Below the pieces are notes generated by a model. It was not told the DNA's origin. It worked only from the letters and a program-made list of their open reading frames with translations, and did not search any database. A stretch of DNA of 64,000 nt from Natronococcus pandeyae (GTDB taxonomy: Archaea; Halobacteriota; Halobacteria; Halobacteriales; Natrialbaceae): contig NZ_PHNJ01000014.1 of assembly GCF_008122205.1 (NCBI RefSeq), positions 62,001 to 126,000 on the forward strand, given 5' to 3'. Within the stretch, counting starts at the first letter, position 1. Each line of letters begins with the position of its first letter. The position numbers and the translations under genes are program-made. Shown here in pieces: positions 51,919 through 60,855 of the stretch.

Positions 51919-52425
51919 TCACTCCTCGGCTTCGGCCGCTTCCTCGTCGTCCGGTTCTGGCTCGTCGGCGTCTTCGTCGTCCTCGCCCGCCCCCGCATCC
52001 TCGGCCTCGTCCTCCGCTTCCTCGTCGTCCGCGGAGCCGGCGTCTTCGAGCGTTCCGCGGAGCGACGGAATCGTCGCGGTGAGGTCGCCGACCTGTTCGC
52101 CCGCCTCGGAGATGTCCGTAATGGCCTCTTCGAGGGATTCGATCTCCGCCTCGAGATCGTCGGCGTCCTCGAAGGCGTCCGCGCGCTGGCCCATCGTGTA
52201 CCACTTTTTGGCGTCGCGGAGGTGTTCTTCGGCGTCGCCGGCGTCGAGTGCGGACTTGAGGGCGTTGAGCACCCCGAGCACGTTCTCGGCGTCGGTCTCC
52301 CAGACGTCATCTGCTGCTGGCAGGGCGTCCCAGGCCTGCTCGAGCGAGGATTCGACGTCCTCGCGCATCTCGTTGGCCGCTTCGCCGAACAGTTCGTCGT
52401 CGTCGCCGAGCGTCGCTTGGCTCAT
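51919..52425 (-). CDS. acidic haloarchaeal protein (DUF5790-like, 168 aa)
   Basis: A predicted helical N-terminal two thirds (SQATLGDDDELFGEAANEMREDVESSLEQAWDALPAADDVWETDAENVLGVLNALKSALDAGDAEEHLRDAKKWYTMGQRADAFEDADDLEAEIESLEEAI) is followed by a long E/D-rich tail with no hydrophobic content. It is a conserved haloarchaeal family without known function. ATG 52425 lies about 130 bp from the MITE-like element. Confidence 0.8.
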   Translation of the reverse strand: MSQATLGDDDELFGEAANEMREDVESSLEQAWDALPAADDVWETDAENVLGVLNALKSALDAGDAEEHLRDAKKWYTMGQRADAFEDADDLEAEIESLEEAITDISEAGEQVGDLTATIPSLRGTLEDAGSADDEEAEDEAEDAGAGEDDEDADEPEPDDEEAAEAEE

Positions 52426-52555
52426 GTCATCTCCTTCACGGCCGCCTCGTTTAAAAGATAGCCCGAAAGTGAAAGTGAAAACAGTCCCTGATAGGCCGAT
52501 ATCGGCGAAACGGCGGAGCGATTTCGAAAGGAAGGTCGTTGGAACGGTAGCGTTC

Positions 52556-52654
52556 ATACTGCCGGACAGAACTCAGTGAGGAAATTCCGGCCGTCACCGC
52601 TGGTGACGGCCGAGTTCGAGTGACCGATCTTCGAATAGTTCTGTCCGACAGTAT
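52556..52654. mobile_element. MITE-like element with 18 bp terminal inverted repeats
   Basis: ATACTGCCGGACAGAACT (52556-52573) and AGTTCTGTCCGACAGTAT (52637-52654) are inverted repeats with one mismatch. They enclose 63 bp that contain a perfect 10 bp hairpin, GGCCGTCACC/GGTGACGGCC, around 52588-52610. No ORF fits inside. A 99 bp non-coding unit with matching ends is typical of miniature inverted-repeat elements mobilised by a transposase elsewhere. No target-site duplication is clear. Confidence 0.6.
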
Positions 52655-52736
52655 CAGACGGTCGGCTGTAACTGAGTACCAGTGCAACCACACGACGGTC
52701 CGCAGTTGCCCCAAAACTGAGTTCCAACCGACCGTC

Positions 52737-53099
52737 TCAGGCGGCGTCGCGAACCGACTCGAGTTGCATCAACGGATAGCCGTCCTCCATGGCCATGCGT
52801 GTGACGACCTCGCAACCCTCGTAGTCGACGACGATCTCGACCTCGAGGAAGCGGCCCGTCAGTTCGGTGTAGTCGGCGGTCGACCCGGCGAGTTCGGCCT
52901 CGAGTTCGTCTCGCTGGATCTCGACGGTCACCTCCGCGCAGTGGGGCTGGTTCTCGATCGCATCCCCGATGGCTGTCTCGAGACTGGACGCACTCTCGGG
53001 AGAGAGCGGCGTGCCAGCGAACTGGTGGTACAGCGACCCGAACTTGATACCGGCCTCGAAGCAGGCGGCCTCCGCGTCGGTCGGCGTCGAATCGGACAT
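52737..53099 (-). CDS. mptD: archaeal dihydroneopterin aldolase (MptD family)
   Basis: The 120-residue protein matches the archaeal MptD family: EAACFEAGIKFGSLYHQFAGTPLSPESASSLETAIGDAIENQPHCAEVTVEIQRDEL, then LTGRFLEVEIVVDYEGCEVVTRMAMEDGYPLMQLESVRD. MptD splits dihydroneopterin to 6-hydroxymethyl-dihydropterin and glycolaldehyde for folate- or methanopterin-type cofactors. Length agrees with the family (~120-130). ATG 53099 is clear. Confidence 0.85.
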   Translation of the reverse strand: MSDSTPTDAEAACFEAGIKFGSLYHQFAGTPLSPESASSLETAIGDAIENQPHCAEVTVEIQRDELEAELAGSTADYTELTGRFLEVEIVVDYEGCEVVTRMAMEDGYPLMQLESVRDAA

Positions 53100-53244
53100 A
53101 CGTGATGGCTCGAGCGCGGTCGGGAAGGGGATTCCGATGCCGGTGAACTCGCGAACGAGCCGGCACGCCGCGGGTGTGAGAGTGCCGACCGGACCGGCGC
53201 GGAATCGCACGTTACTTATCGACGCTTTCCCACAAATCGAATGA

Positions 53245-54009
53245 ATGGCACAGTCAGTCCTGCTGACGGGGGCTGCGGGGCGAGTCGGACAGGCCATCCT
53301 CGGCGACCTCGCCGACGAGCACGAGTGGCGTCTGATGGACCGCGATCCACCGACGGACGACCAGCCGGGCGAGTTCGTCGTTGGAGACATCACCGACGAC
53401 GAAGCCGCCCGCGAGGCGATGGAGGGGATCGACGTCGTGATCCACCTCGCGGGCGACCCTCGTCCGGAGGCACCGTGGGATAACGTCTTGACGAACAACA
53501 TCGACGGCACCCAGACGGTTTTCGAGGCTGCCGCCGACGCGGACGTCGAGAAGGTCGTTTTCGCCTCCTCGAATCACGCCGTCGGGGCCTACGAAACCGA
53601 GGATCGCACGCCCGACATGTACCGCAGTCACGACGATTATCTTCTCGACGGGACCGAACTCCCCCGTCCGAGCAACCTCTACGGCGTCTCGAAGGCCGCC
53701 GGCGAGTCCCTCGGTCGATACTACCACGACGAGTACGGTCTCTCGGTCGTCTGCGTCCGCATCGGCAACCTCACGAAGGACCATCCGCCGATCGACTACG
53801 AGCGCGGGCAGGCGATGTGGCTCTCCTACCGCGACTGTGCGCACCTGTTCGATCGCTGTATCCGCGCCGACTACGACTACGAGATCGTCTACGGCATCTC
53901 CGACAACGACCGCAAGTACTACTCGATCGATCGCGCCCGCGAGGTCCTCGACTACCAGCCTCGGGACAACTCCGCAGAGCACATCGACGAGGAACTGGCG
54001 GAGAAGTAG
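53245..54009 (+). CDS. azf: NAD-dependent glucose-6-phosphate dehydrogenase Azf (SDR family)
   Basis: The 254-residue extended SDR protein has Rossmann motif LTGAAGRVGQAILGDL, strand VVGDITDDEAAREAMEGIDVVIHLAGDPRPEAPWDNVLTNNIDGTQTVFEAA, catalytic YGVSKAAGE and RIGNLTKDHPP. Its overall appearance and length match haloarchaeal Azf, which starts an oxidative pentose phosphate route using NAD; similar uronate dehydrogenases are alternatives. It is a single gene; the start is ATG 53245. Confidence 0.85.
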   Translation: MAQSVLLTGAAGRVGQAILGDLADEHEWRLMDRDPPTDDQPGEFVVGDITDDEAAREAMEGIDVVIHLAGDPRPEAPWDNVLTNNIDGTQTVFEAAADADVEKVVFASSNHAVGAYETEDRTPDMYRSHDDYLLDGTELPRPSNLYGVSKAAGESLGRYYHDEYGLSVVCVRIGNLTKDHPPIDYERGQAMWLSYRDCAHLFDRCIRADYDYEIVYGISDNDRKYYSIDRAREVLDYQPRDNSAEHIDEELAEK

Positions 54010-54021
54010 CTCCCGAATCGA

Positions 54022-54642
54022 TCAGAACAGCCCCTCGACGTCTTCTTCTCGAGCGCGTCGCCTGTCGACGTGACCGGTCAGTCGTCGGTAGATGATCCCC
54101 CGATGCTCCTCCTCGCGAACGAAGTCGAACAGCAGCGAGATGAACCGACTGTCGTCCTCGCCGGCCTCGAGGTCACGTTGCGCGTACGTCCACGCTCGCT
54201 CGACCGGTTCCGCGTCGAAACCGAGTTCCGGCGCGAGGACGACCGCCGCGATCGCCGTCGTCTCGACGTCGAGATCAGCGAGCGTCGGTGCGCTACCCTC
54301 GTGTTCGATCCGAGGCGGGGAACGGCGTTCGACGACTTCGGGATCGGTCGCGAGTTCCTCGAGCGCCGCGCGGATCGGCTGGAGCCGAAGGTTCCGATAG
54401 TCGGCCGGAAGGTCGGCCAGATACTCGAAGGCACTCTCGGCCAGTCCGGTCGCACCCTCCCAGTTGCGCTCGCGAGCGTGGTAGACGGCAGCAGTGAACT
54501 GAATCAGACCGTGAAGCAGCCGCTCGTCGTCGGTGCCGGACTCGAGTTCGAGCCAGTAGTCCTCCCAGGCGTCGTGGGCGGCGTGGTAGTAGCCGTCGTT
54601 GTAGATCGCGACGCCGGCCCGGAGCCGGTTGTACATATCCAT
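54022..54642 (-). CDS. DUF309 domain protein
   Basis: The 206-residue protein has the DUF309 core RLRAGVAIYNDGYYHAAHDAWEDYWLELESGTDDERLLHGLIQFTAAVYHARERNWEGATGLAESAFEYLADLPADYRNLRLQPIRAALEEL, an all-helical fold with conserved His and Glu that suggest a metal site. A C-terminal half with QRDLEAGEDDSRFISLLFDFVREEEHRGIIYRRL follows. No enzyme activity is known for the family. ATG 54642 is chosen because the upstream frame is basic. Confidence 0.86.
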   Translation of the reverse strand: MDMYNRLRAGVAIYNDGYYHAAHDAWEDYWLELESGTDDERLLHGLIQFTAAVYHARERNWEGATGLAESAFEYLADLPADYRNLRLQPIRAALEELATDPEVVERRSPPRIEHEGSAPTLADLDVETTAIAAVVLAPELGFDAEPVERAWTYAQRDLEAGEDDSRFISLLFDFVREEEHRGIIYRRLTGHVDRRRAREEDVEGLF

Positions 54643-55006
54643 CGTTGGCACTCCAGGGGTGTGAACGTCACGGAACGGAAAGCGGTGAGCGCCGGATATG
54701 TTCCGCCTCCGACGGGGCGGGCAGACAACTGTCGACAAGCGGAAATCGGGACGTGCAGCGGTCGTCCCAACCGGTTACTGCCGCCACCGGTCATGGCGGT
54801 ACTCGACACAAATACTGGTGGATACCATTATTATGCAGTTGCTTCGCCCGCTGTCTGGAGTCCAATAACGGTTCTAACAGGACCCTAACGCCGGGAACGG
54901 GGGGTGAAATCGCGACTTCGGCCGGCTCGAGCAGCCGACGTTCGCAGCTACTACTCTTTACGGCTCGCAGTGCTCGCCGTTTGGATTCTCGAGGACTTCC
55001 CCTCGG
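54643..55006. other. intergenic region
   Basis: About 360 bp upstream of the DUF309 gene and downstream of the aminopeptidase gene. The AT-richer words near 54810-54850 (aatactggtggataccattattatgcag) could be promoter DNA. No credible gene. Confidence 0.35.
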
Positions 55007-56113
55007 TCAGTCCTCGCGTTCCTCAAACCCGTCCTCCCACCGAAACGTCCCGTTTCGCTGGACGACCTCGCCGTCGATCTCGAGTCGCGACTCCTCGCTG
55101 ACGTCGGTGATCATGTCGACGTGGACGGCCGACTCGTTGCCCGACTCTCCCTCCGGAAGACAGGCGTCGTAGGCCCGACCGACCGCGAGGTGGACCGTCT
55201 CACCCATCTTCTCGTCGAAGAGGATATTGTCCGTGTAGCGGTCGATCCCACGGTTCATTCCGATTCCGAGTTCGCCGAGTCGGCGGGCACCCTCGTCGGT
55301 GTCGAGGATCTCGCCGATCACCGCCTCGCCCTGCTCGGCGTCGTAGTCGACGACCTCCCCATCCTCGAACTCGAGGCGGGCGTTCCGAACCGGTTCGCCG
55401 CGAAGCGTCATCGGGACGTCGAAGGTGACCTCGCCCTCGGTCCCGGAGGGAGCAGTGAAAACCTCGCCGCTGGGGAGATTATGGGAGTCGTAATCGACCG
55501 ACGCGGCGCTGTTGACGGCGGTTCGGTCGTCGATCCGCATCGTGAGATCGGTTCCCTGCGAGACCAGTCGAACTTCGGATCCCTCGTCGAGCAGCGTCTT
55601 GAGCTGTGCCATCTCGTCGGCGAGGGACTCCCAGTCCCGGAGGATCGCGTCGTACGCGAACTCCTGATACTCCTCGTAGGCCATGTTCGCCTGCTGAGCG
55701 AGCGATCTGGTCGGGTGGACCGTCGACACCCAGCGCGTCTCGTAGCGCGCCTCCCGAATCTCGGTCCGGGCACTGCGGTGTGCCTGTCGCGTCTCACCCG
55801 GCACGTCCGCGGTCGCGCTCGTGTTCCGTCCGCCGCCGATCGAAAGGTAGACGTCGGTCTCCTCGAGCAGTGCGCGTTCGTGGTCCGGGTTTTCGTCGAA
55901 GTCGCCGTCGTGAGCCCGGAGGTACGCCCGGCTGACCTCACCGGAGCTATACGTCGCGAGCAGGTTCGCGCCCCGTTCGCCCAGTTTCTCGGCGACGGCG
56001 ACGGCCAGTTCGTGGGCGTCGGGGCCGACCGAGAGGACGACGTCGTCACCTGCCTCGACTCGGGCGCTCCAGTCGACCAGTACTGCGGCGTGTTCGCGAA
56101 TGCGTTCGTCCAT
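55007..56113 (-). CDS. M29-family aminopeptidase
   Basis: The 368-residue metallopeptidase resembles AmpS/AmpT. Late motifs supply the two-metal site: PSGTEGEVTF, GEILDTDEGARRLGELGIGMN, DEKMGETVHLAVGRAYDACLPEGESGNESAVHVDMI. The N-terminal half carries the substrate domain (DDVVLSVGPDAHELAVAVAEKLGERGANLLATY). It removes N-terminal residues from peptides in the cytoplasm. Length is slightly below the usual ~400. Confidence 0.9.
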   Translation of the reverse strand: MDERIREHAAVLVDWSARVEAGDDVVLSVGPDAHELAVAVAEKLGERGANLLATYSSGEVSRAYLRAHDGDFDENPDHERALLEETDVYLSIGGGRNTSATADVPGETRQAHRSARTEIREARYETRWVSTVHPTRSLAQQANMAYEEYQEFAYDAILRDWESLADEMAQLKTLLDEGSEVRLVSQGTDLTMRIDDRTAVNSAASVDYDSHNLPSGEVFTAPSGTEGEVTFDVPMTLRGEPVRNARLEFEDGEVVDYDAEQGEAVIGEILDTDEGARRLGELGIGMNRGIDRYTDNILFDEKMGETVHLAVGRAYDACLPEGESGNESAVHVDMITDVSEESRLEIDGEVVQRNGTFRWEDGFEERED

Positions 56114-56176
56114 ACCCGTGGCTCTCGTGCCGGCTACTAAATCGTCATCGTTCAGAATAGCGTTGCCGTCGGTGAA

Positions 56177-56896
56177 TCAGGCGGCCTGCGCGTCCTCCGC
56201 GTCGGACGGCTCTCGGGACCGGACGAGTGCGACGACGGCGTAGACGACGGGCGTATCGAGGACGGCAATTGCGAGTTTGAGCAGGTACTGGCCGACGATC
56301 AGGGCGAGAAGCGCCTCGAGCGGGAGCGTCACGCCGACGCCGAGGATGGCGGGCGCGATGGCGAACGCGACCGAGACGAAGATGACGGTGTCGATCACCT
56401 GGCTAGTGCCGGTCGAGACGATGTTTCGCAGCCAGAGCCGCTCACGACCGGTCCAGTCGCGAATCCGGTGGAAGATCCAGACGTCCCAGTTCTGGCTGAC
56501 GAGATAGGCGAGGAGACTCCCGAGCACGACGTTGGTCGAGGCACCGAGCGCCGTCTCGAAGGCGTCGGGATCGACGCTCGCCTCGGCCGCGGGAGCGGCG
56601 ATCGTCGACCAGACGAGCGCGAGAACGACGAAATTCAACACGAAGGCGACGTTGACGACGATCTGGGCCGCCCGACGGCCGTACAGTTCCGTGTAGCAAT
56701 CACTCGCCAGGAAGGTCAGTGCGTAGGCCAGCGCTGCTCCGGGAAGGACGAGTTCCGCACCCGTGATCGGGATCGAGACGGGAAGATCGAACGCGAGAAC
56801 CTTCGAGGCAGTCAACTGTGCGGTGACGAGCGCTGCTACGAACAGACCGATCAGCGACACCTGTGCGATCGACGGCGTGGCGCGATGCTGGTTCAT
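56177..56896 (-). CDS. VUT/YhhQ-family queuosine-precursor transporter
   Basis: The 239-residue membrane protein has six helices and the family motifs: VTAQLTASKVLAFDL, FLASDCYTELYGRRAAQIVVN, then WDVWIFHRIRDWTGRERLWLRNIVSTGTSQVIDTVIFV. YhhQ proteins import preQ0 or preQ1 for queuosine; in archaea the matching product is archaeosine, so uptake of preQ0 is a reasonable guess. A single gene. Confidence 0.9.
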   Translation of the reverse strand: MNQHRATPSIAQVSLIGLFVAALVTAQLTASKVLAFDLPVSIPITGAELVLPGAALAYALTFLASDCYTELYGRRAAQIVVNVAFVLNFVVLALVWSTIAAPAAEASVDPDAFETALGASTNVVLGSLLAYLVSQNWDVWIFHRIRDWTGRERLWLRNIVSTGTSQVIDTVIFVSVAFAIAPAILGVGVTLPLEALLALIVGQYLLKLAIAVLDTPVVYAVVALVRSREPSDAEDAQAA

Positions 56897-57340
56897 GCAG
56901 GCCGCGTCTCGAGCGCGGATACCTAAACGATACTATCCGAATCGGGTTCGGGCTCCCTGCACGACGGGCGAACGTGGGGCGCGACCGCGGGTCAGTTCCC
57001 ATCATCCGGCCGACATCGCCGCTGTACCCGAATATGTGCGGTAGGGTTCACTGACTGTGAACAGTCTCGAATAACGAACCGTCTGAAACTGCGATAGAAA
57101 GCGACTAAACGATTGTTTCGACGGTCAGGTGGCAGTATTCCGCCGTTCTGAGAGCTGTACGCGGGTCGGGGAGAGAGACACGTCTGGTCCGACGAGACTC
57201 ATCGTACCAGTTAGTTACGCAACGTATAGGGACGATCACGTCGGCTGCAAACGCCCTAACTCGTGCACAACCGCTGCAACAGACGTAATACGTGATTGAT
57301 AACAAATAGAGTGGCACTGGTGACTACTGATAGGTAACAT
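56897..57340. other. long intergenic region
   Basis: About 440 bp between the divergent transporter and PadR genes. Reverse-strand frames here are short and non-acidic. Several TGA/ATA-rich stretches near 57270-57330 (gtgattgataacaaatag) probably form the PadR promoter. No RNA structure is evident. Confidence 0.35.
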
Positions 57341-57616
57341 ATGGACGACTTGACCGGCTTTCAGCGAGACCTCCTGTACGTCATCGCAGGAGCAGACCAG
57401 CCATCTGGCCAGGACATCAAAGAGGAGATCGAGACGTACTACAGCAGCGACATTAACCACGGACGATTGTACCCTAATCTCGACACTCTCGTCAACAAGG
57501 AGCTAGTCGAAAAAGGAGAACTCGACCGGCGGACGAACTACTACGCGATCAGCGAGACGGGACACGAATCGATCGAAAACCGTCGAGACTGGGAGTCACA
57601 GTACATCGACGCCTGA
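57341..57616 (+). CDS. PadR-family transcriptional regulator (91 aa)
   Basis: Winged-helix protein: DLTGFQRDLLYVIAGADQPSGQDIKEEIETYYSSDINHGRLYPNLDTLVNKELVEKGELDRRTNYYAISETGHESIENRRDWESQYIDA. The NHGRLYPNLDTL recognition helix and RRTNYYAIS wing are PadR hallmarks. The protein lacks a C-terminal ligand domain, as in many haloarchaeal PadR-like regulators. Targets unknown. Confidence 0.9.
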   Translation: MDDLTGFQRDLLYVIAGADQPSGQDIKEEIETYYSSDINHGRLYPNLDTLVNKELVEKGELDRRTNYYAISETGHESIENRRDWESQYIDA

Positions 57617-57901
57617 TCGAGCGATTCGGGGACCAGTCCAGCAATTCCTGGTCGGTGGGAGAAAGACAGAGCCCTCGCCATAGCAGCGCGACACCGTCGT
57701 CGATCGGACTCGATCGCTCGTCGGTTCTGCTCGAGGCACGTGCTCTTGCGAGGGTGTCGACGGATTCGTAACACTGGTTCCGGCCGATTCCGTCGTCTCG
57801 AGCGCGTGGATTGCGAGAGGCCGGGAGGAGTTCTGTGACGACGGAGACGGTTGCAACGGCAAGTCCAACGCTTGTTCATCCATCGACCGTGATTGCTGCC
57901 A
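57617..57901. other. intergenic region
   Basis: About 285 bp between PadR and DJ-1 genes. One reverse frame here has arginine-rich composition and is not credible. No repeat or promoter stands out. Confidence 0.3.
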
Positions 57902-58468
57902 ATGAGCGAACCCGACCAGCAACCACTCGAGGGGACGACAGTCGGAATCTTTCTCGCACAGGAGGGTTCCGAGGAGATCGAGTTCACCGAACCGAAGGAG
58001 GCCGTTACCGATGCCGGAGCCACCGTCGACGTCCTCGGTAGCGACACCGGAGCGGGCGAAACCGTCAACAACGACCTCGAGTGGAGTGACTCCTACGAGA
58101 TCGAACGGACCTTCGAGGAGGTTTCAGTGGACGAGTACGACGCATTGATCGTCCCCGGCGGCACCGTCGGCGCGGACACACTCCGAACGAACGAGGACGC
58201 CGTCGATCTGATTCGAGCACACCTGTCGGACGGCAAGCCAATCGGCGTGATCTGTCACGGCCCCTGGGTCCTGGTCGAGGCGGACGTCGTCGACGGGCGA
58301 ACGCTGACCTCCTACCACAGCCTCGAGACCGACATCCACAACGCCGGAGGCGAGTGGGTCGACGAGGAGGTCATCACCGACGACGGCCTGATCACCAGCC
58401 GTAATCCGGACGACCTCGAGGCGTTCTGCGAGACGATCGTCGAGGAGTTCGCGGCGGCGTCCGAGTAA
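57902..58468 (+). CDS. DJ-1/PfpI-family protein
   Basis: The 188-residue protein has the flavodoxin-like fold and nucleophile elbow GVICHGPWVLVEADVVDGRTLTSYHSLETDIHNAGGEWVDEEVITDDGLITSRNPDDL. Cys in VICHG is the reactive cysteine and Glu in GSEEIEF is its partner. Members act as deglycases, chaperones or intracellular proteases under stress. It matches archaeal PfpI better than DJ-1 proper. Confidence 0.92.
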   Translation: MSEPDQQPLEGTTVGIFLAQEGSEEIEFTEPKEAVTDAGATVDVLGSDTGAGETVNNDLEWSDSYEIERTFEEVSVDEYDALIVPGGTVGADTLRTNEDAVDLIRAHLSDGKPIGVICHGPWVLVEADVVDGRTLTSYHSLETDIHNAGGEWVDEEVITDDGLITSRNPDDLEAFCETIVEEFAAASE

Positions 58469-58579
58469 CGGCCCTCCCGCTCGGGAGACGACCGTACTCG
58501 TCGATCCGCACTCGAGTGAACGCAACCGGCGCGGGTGCGCGGGTCGATATCCACGGGCACGCCGACCCGTCTCGGTGAA

Positions 58580-58855
58580 TTATCCCGGCGAAGACGTTTC
58601 ATTCTCGTCTGTCGGCTCGATGTCCTCGAGGGTAATCATGAAATCGGTAGCGCGAGCGACCGTCACGAGATAGCCGGCGTATCGAAATTCGATCGTTCCG
58701 ATGCGAGGGCCGGTCGCTGTCGGTTCGAAGAGTCGTTCGAGTGCGTCCGGATCGATCGACTCGTGCAGCGGTGGGAGCGACGACACTTCCCGACCCGTCA
58801 GCTCCGCAACGGAGCGTACGAGCGCGACAGATAGTGACCCGTCCCGATCACTCAT
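58580..58855 (-). CDS. HalOD1-type output domain protein (91 aa)
   Basis: SLSVALVRSVAELTGREVSSLPPLHESIDPDALERLFEPTATGPRIGTIEFRYAGYLVTVARATDFMITLEDI fits the haloarchaeal HalOD1 domain, a small alpha/beta fold proposed as an output of signalling, with the conserved LPPLHESIDPDALERLF core. It occurs here as a free-standing domain. ATG 58855 (MSDRDGS) is preferred over upstream in-frame starts. Confidence 0.85.
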   Translation of the reverse strand: MSDRDGSLSVALVRSVAELTGREVSSLPPLHESIDPDALERLFEPTATGPRIGTIEFRYAGYLVTVARATDFMITLEDIEPTDENETSSPG

Positions 58856-59167
58856 CTTATTCGTCATCATCCGTACCAGCTGAACAACAGGCAATGACTG
58901 CCCCCCACGCTAAAGCCGAATTAACTCGAATTAACAGCGATAAGATCAGTTTTGATTCCTGATTGTAAGGATGGCTGACTGGGTAGCACATCCAGCACGG
59001 GTCGTTTACTGTGACACTCTGCTCCGGTTCGGAACGGCAGAACCCGTGCACTCGGCATCAGCAAACGGCCGGTTCGGTCACACTTCGGAAAGGTCCTGGA
59101 CGGAGCCTGAGAGGACTGGACGTCGGCTCGTTGGAGTCGTCGAGTGTTCGTGGATCGTGTTACCAAT
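58856..59167. other. intergenic region
   Basis: About 310 bp, partly AT-rich (aattaactcgaattaacagcgataagatcag near 58920-58950, with aactcgaattaa repeated motifs) likely to be HalOD1 promoter. The word cgaattaactcgaattaac suggests a short direct repeat. No gene seen. Confidence 0.4.
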
Positions 59168-59419
59168 ATGACCGGTAATCAGTTGCTATGCTGTCTTTTC
59201 ACGGATGGTTCGCTGCACAAAGCGGTGCTCGAGGACGTCGTTACTCGGCTCGAACCGGTCGCCGACGACTCGATGCGGGATGCCCTCGAGACCTGCGGTC
59301 GTCACCCGATCACTTCGAACGTCGTGGGTGACCTCGAGGGCGAACACGCGCTGCCAGCGTGTCGATTCGACGCTGATCGTCCCACTCACTCGCGTGTGAC
59401 CAACCGTTCGGTACGATAG
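59168..59419 (+). CDS. small hypothetical protein (83 aa), doubtful
   Basis: The forward frame MTGNQLLCCLFTDGSLHKAVLEDVVTRLEPVADDSMRDALETCGRHPITSNVVGDLEGEHALPACRFDADRPTHSRVTNRSVR is moderately acidic with plausible codons. A reverse-strand frame in the same place is also open, though less acidic. I favour the forward one. Family unknown. Confidence 0.4.
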   Translation: MTGNQLLCCLFTDGSLHKAVLEDVVTRLEPVADDSMRDALETCGRHPITSNVVGDLEGEHALPACRFDADRPTHSRVTNRSVR

Positions 59420-59488
59420 AGCGTACCGTACGGTGCTGTCGAGCGACTCAACCAGTATTGATAACATGCCGGTCGGGGACGTACCAGT

Positions 59489-59749
59489 ATGCGAAGGCCG
59501 AGCGTATCGTGGATGACGCAAGCAGACGATCGGATCCTCGAGACGCTCGCGGATAGTAATCTGATACTCTCACCTCGAGTTCTCTCGGTCAACACGGACT
59601 ACTCGCGCCACTATCTGAGCACCCGTCTCGGGAGACTTCACGAGGCGGGGCTCGTCGATCGCGTCGACGAGGGACTCTACGAGATTACCGGACGGGGTCA
59701 GGCGTACCTGGTTGGGAGGGTGGATGCCGACGATCTCGAGTCGCGTTGA
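59489..59749 (+). CDS. PhiH1-repressor-like winged-helix protein (86 aa)
   Basis: SWMTQADDRILETLADSNLILSPRVLSVNTDYSRHYLSTRLGRLHEAGLVDRVDEGLYEITGRGQAYLVGRVDADDLE resembles the small winged-helix repressors related to the PhiH1 phage repressor, common in haloarchaeal accessory DNA. The helix RHYLSTRLGRLHEAGLV would read DNA. It may be a remnant or cargo of an integrated element. Confidence 0.82.
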   Translation: MRRPSVSWMTQADDRILETLADSNLILSPRVLSVNTDYSRHYLSTRLGRLHEAGLVDRVDEGLYEITGRGQAYLVGRVDADDLESR

Positions 59750-60391
59750 ACAGCTACTTCCGATCGTGTGCCAGGAGCCGACTCGAGCCGTGCCGGGTGC
59801 GCTACCGCTATCAGTCCATCCGCGAGGTCGTCCGCGTAAGGAATCGAGAATCTACAGTAGCGCGTTCAAACCTCCTCCAAACGTGCTGGTGTACCGAGTC
59901 GCGACCGTGTAGTCGAGAACCGCGTCCCAGGTATCCGTGTCCCGCCACCGTCGGCGGTCCTCGCGAGATCTTCGACACAGATCGGGGCCTGGACCGTGAT
60001 CGCCTCGATCCAGTGTAAACGGGTTGCACGATCGTCCGTGTACTCTCGGAGAATGTACGAGACGGCCGATATCGGCAACGGTACACGATCCAAGGGGTGC
60101 CTGTCGGGGTTCTGCACCCGCCTAATTCTCACATCTGAAACCGAGTGCGTAACTGATATTCGTTATTCACGATCATAAATTAGAGTTGTTAGTGCCAGCG
60201 TCTCTCTGCAGTAGCATTCGAAACGCGGAACGGAGGATGGCGCGAACAAACTGGGTGGATCCCCACCGTCCTGGCGATCGGTCTGCGTGACTCTGGAACG
60301 ATCAGCTGTTGTTACAGTCGTAACAATCAGCACTGTTACTCCTGCTGTACTCACAGTATATTTTTTACAAATCTCACTGCTCTCTGAACTG
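59750..60391. other. long gene-poor stretch
   Basis: About 640 bp with no convincing gene. A reverse frame at 59866-60132 contains ISAVSYILREYTDDRATRLHWIEAITVQAPICVEDLARTADGG, which looks partly protein-like (HalOD-like spacing), but its ends are basic and I do not call it. AT-rich runs near 60150-60180 and 60355-60380 may be promoter DNA. Confidence 0.35.
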
Positions 60392-60592
60392 ATGGCAGAT
60401 GGGAACGGCGAATCGCATCTCATGGCAGCCTGCGACGAATGCGGTGCCGTATATGCGGCTGTGAGGTTGTCGAAGGAACGGATCGTACCGATTGGAAGCC
60501 GAGATGGGTGTGGTTCGTGCGGGAGTACGGAATTTAGGCCCCTCTCGACGGTGGCCGACGAGTTCGGATCGGAAGAGGACACTGCGAACTGA
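60392..60592 (+). CDS. small zinc-ribbon protein (66 aa)
   Basis: MADGNGESHLMAACDECGAVYAAVRLSKERIVPIGSRDGCGSCGSTEFRPLSTVADEFGSEEDTAN has CDEC and CGSC knuckles, giving one zinc site. ATG 60392 is used; the frame also reads upstream from 60287 but that part is hydrophobic and non-acidic. Function unknown. Confidence 0.65.
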   Translation: MADGNGESHLMAACDECGAVYAAVRLSKERIVPIGSRDGCGSCGSTEFRPLSTVADEFGSEEDTAN

Positions 60593-60855
60593 TCGATACC
60601 AGTCTCCGACACAGTACTCCCGTCGCTCACATCGACCACTCCGTTTGGCTCGTAATTCTACAGGACGGAACCGGCCCAGGACCAGCGGCTGGTTCGGTTC
60701 CGGTTCAGACACCCCCTCATCCGAACCGAAAAAAAGGCTTCTCGGCACAGTCAGGCGCCCGGGACGAGATTCCAGCGTCCGAACGAGGATCTCTTCGAAG
60801 CCAGCTAAAAATCCATTCGTCAGCGTGAACCAAGACGTATGCCCTTCATCGGCCA

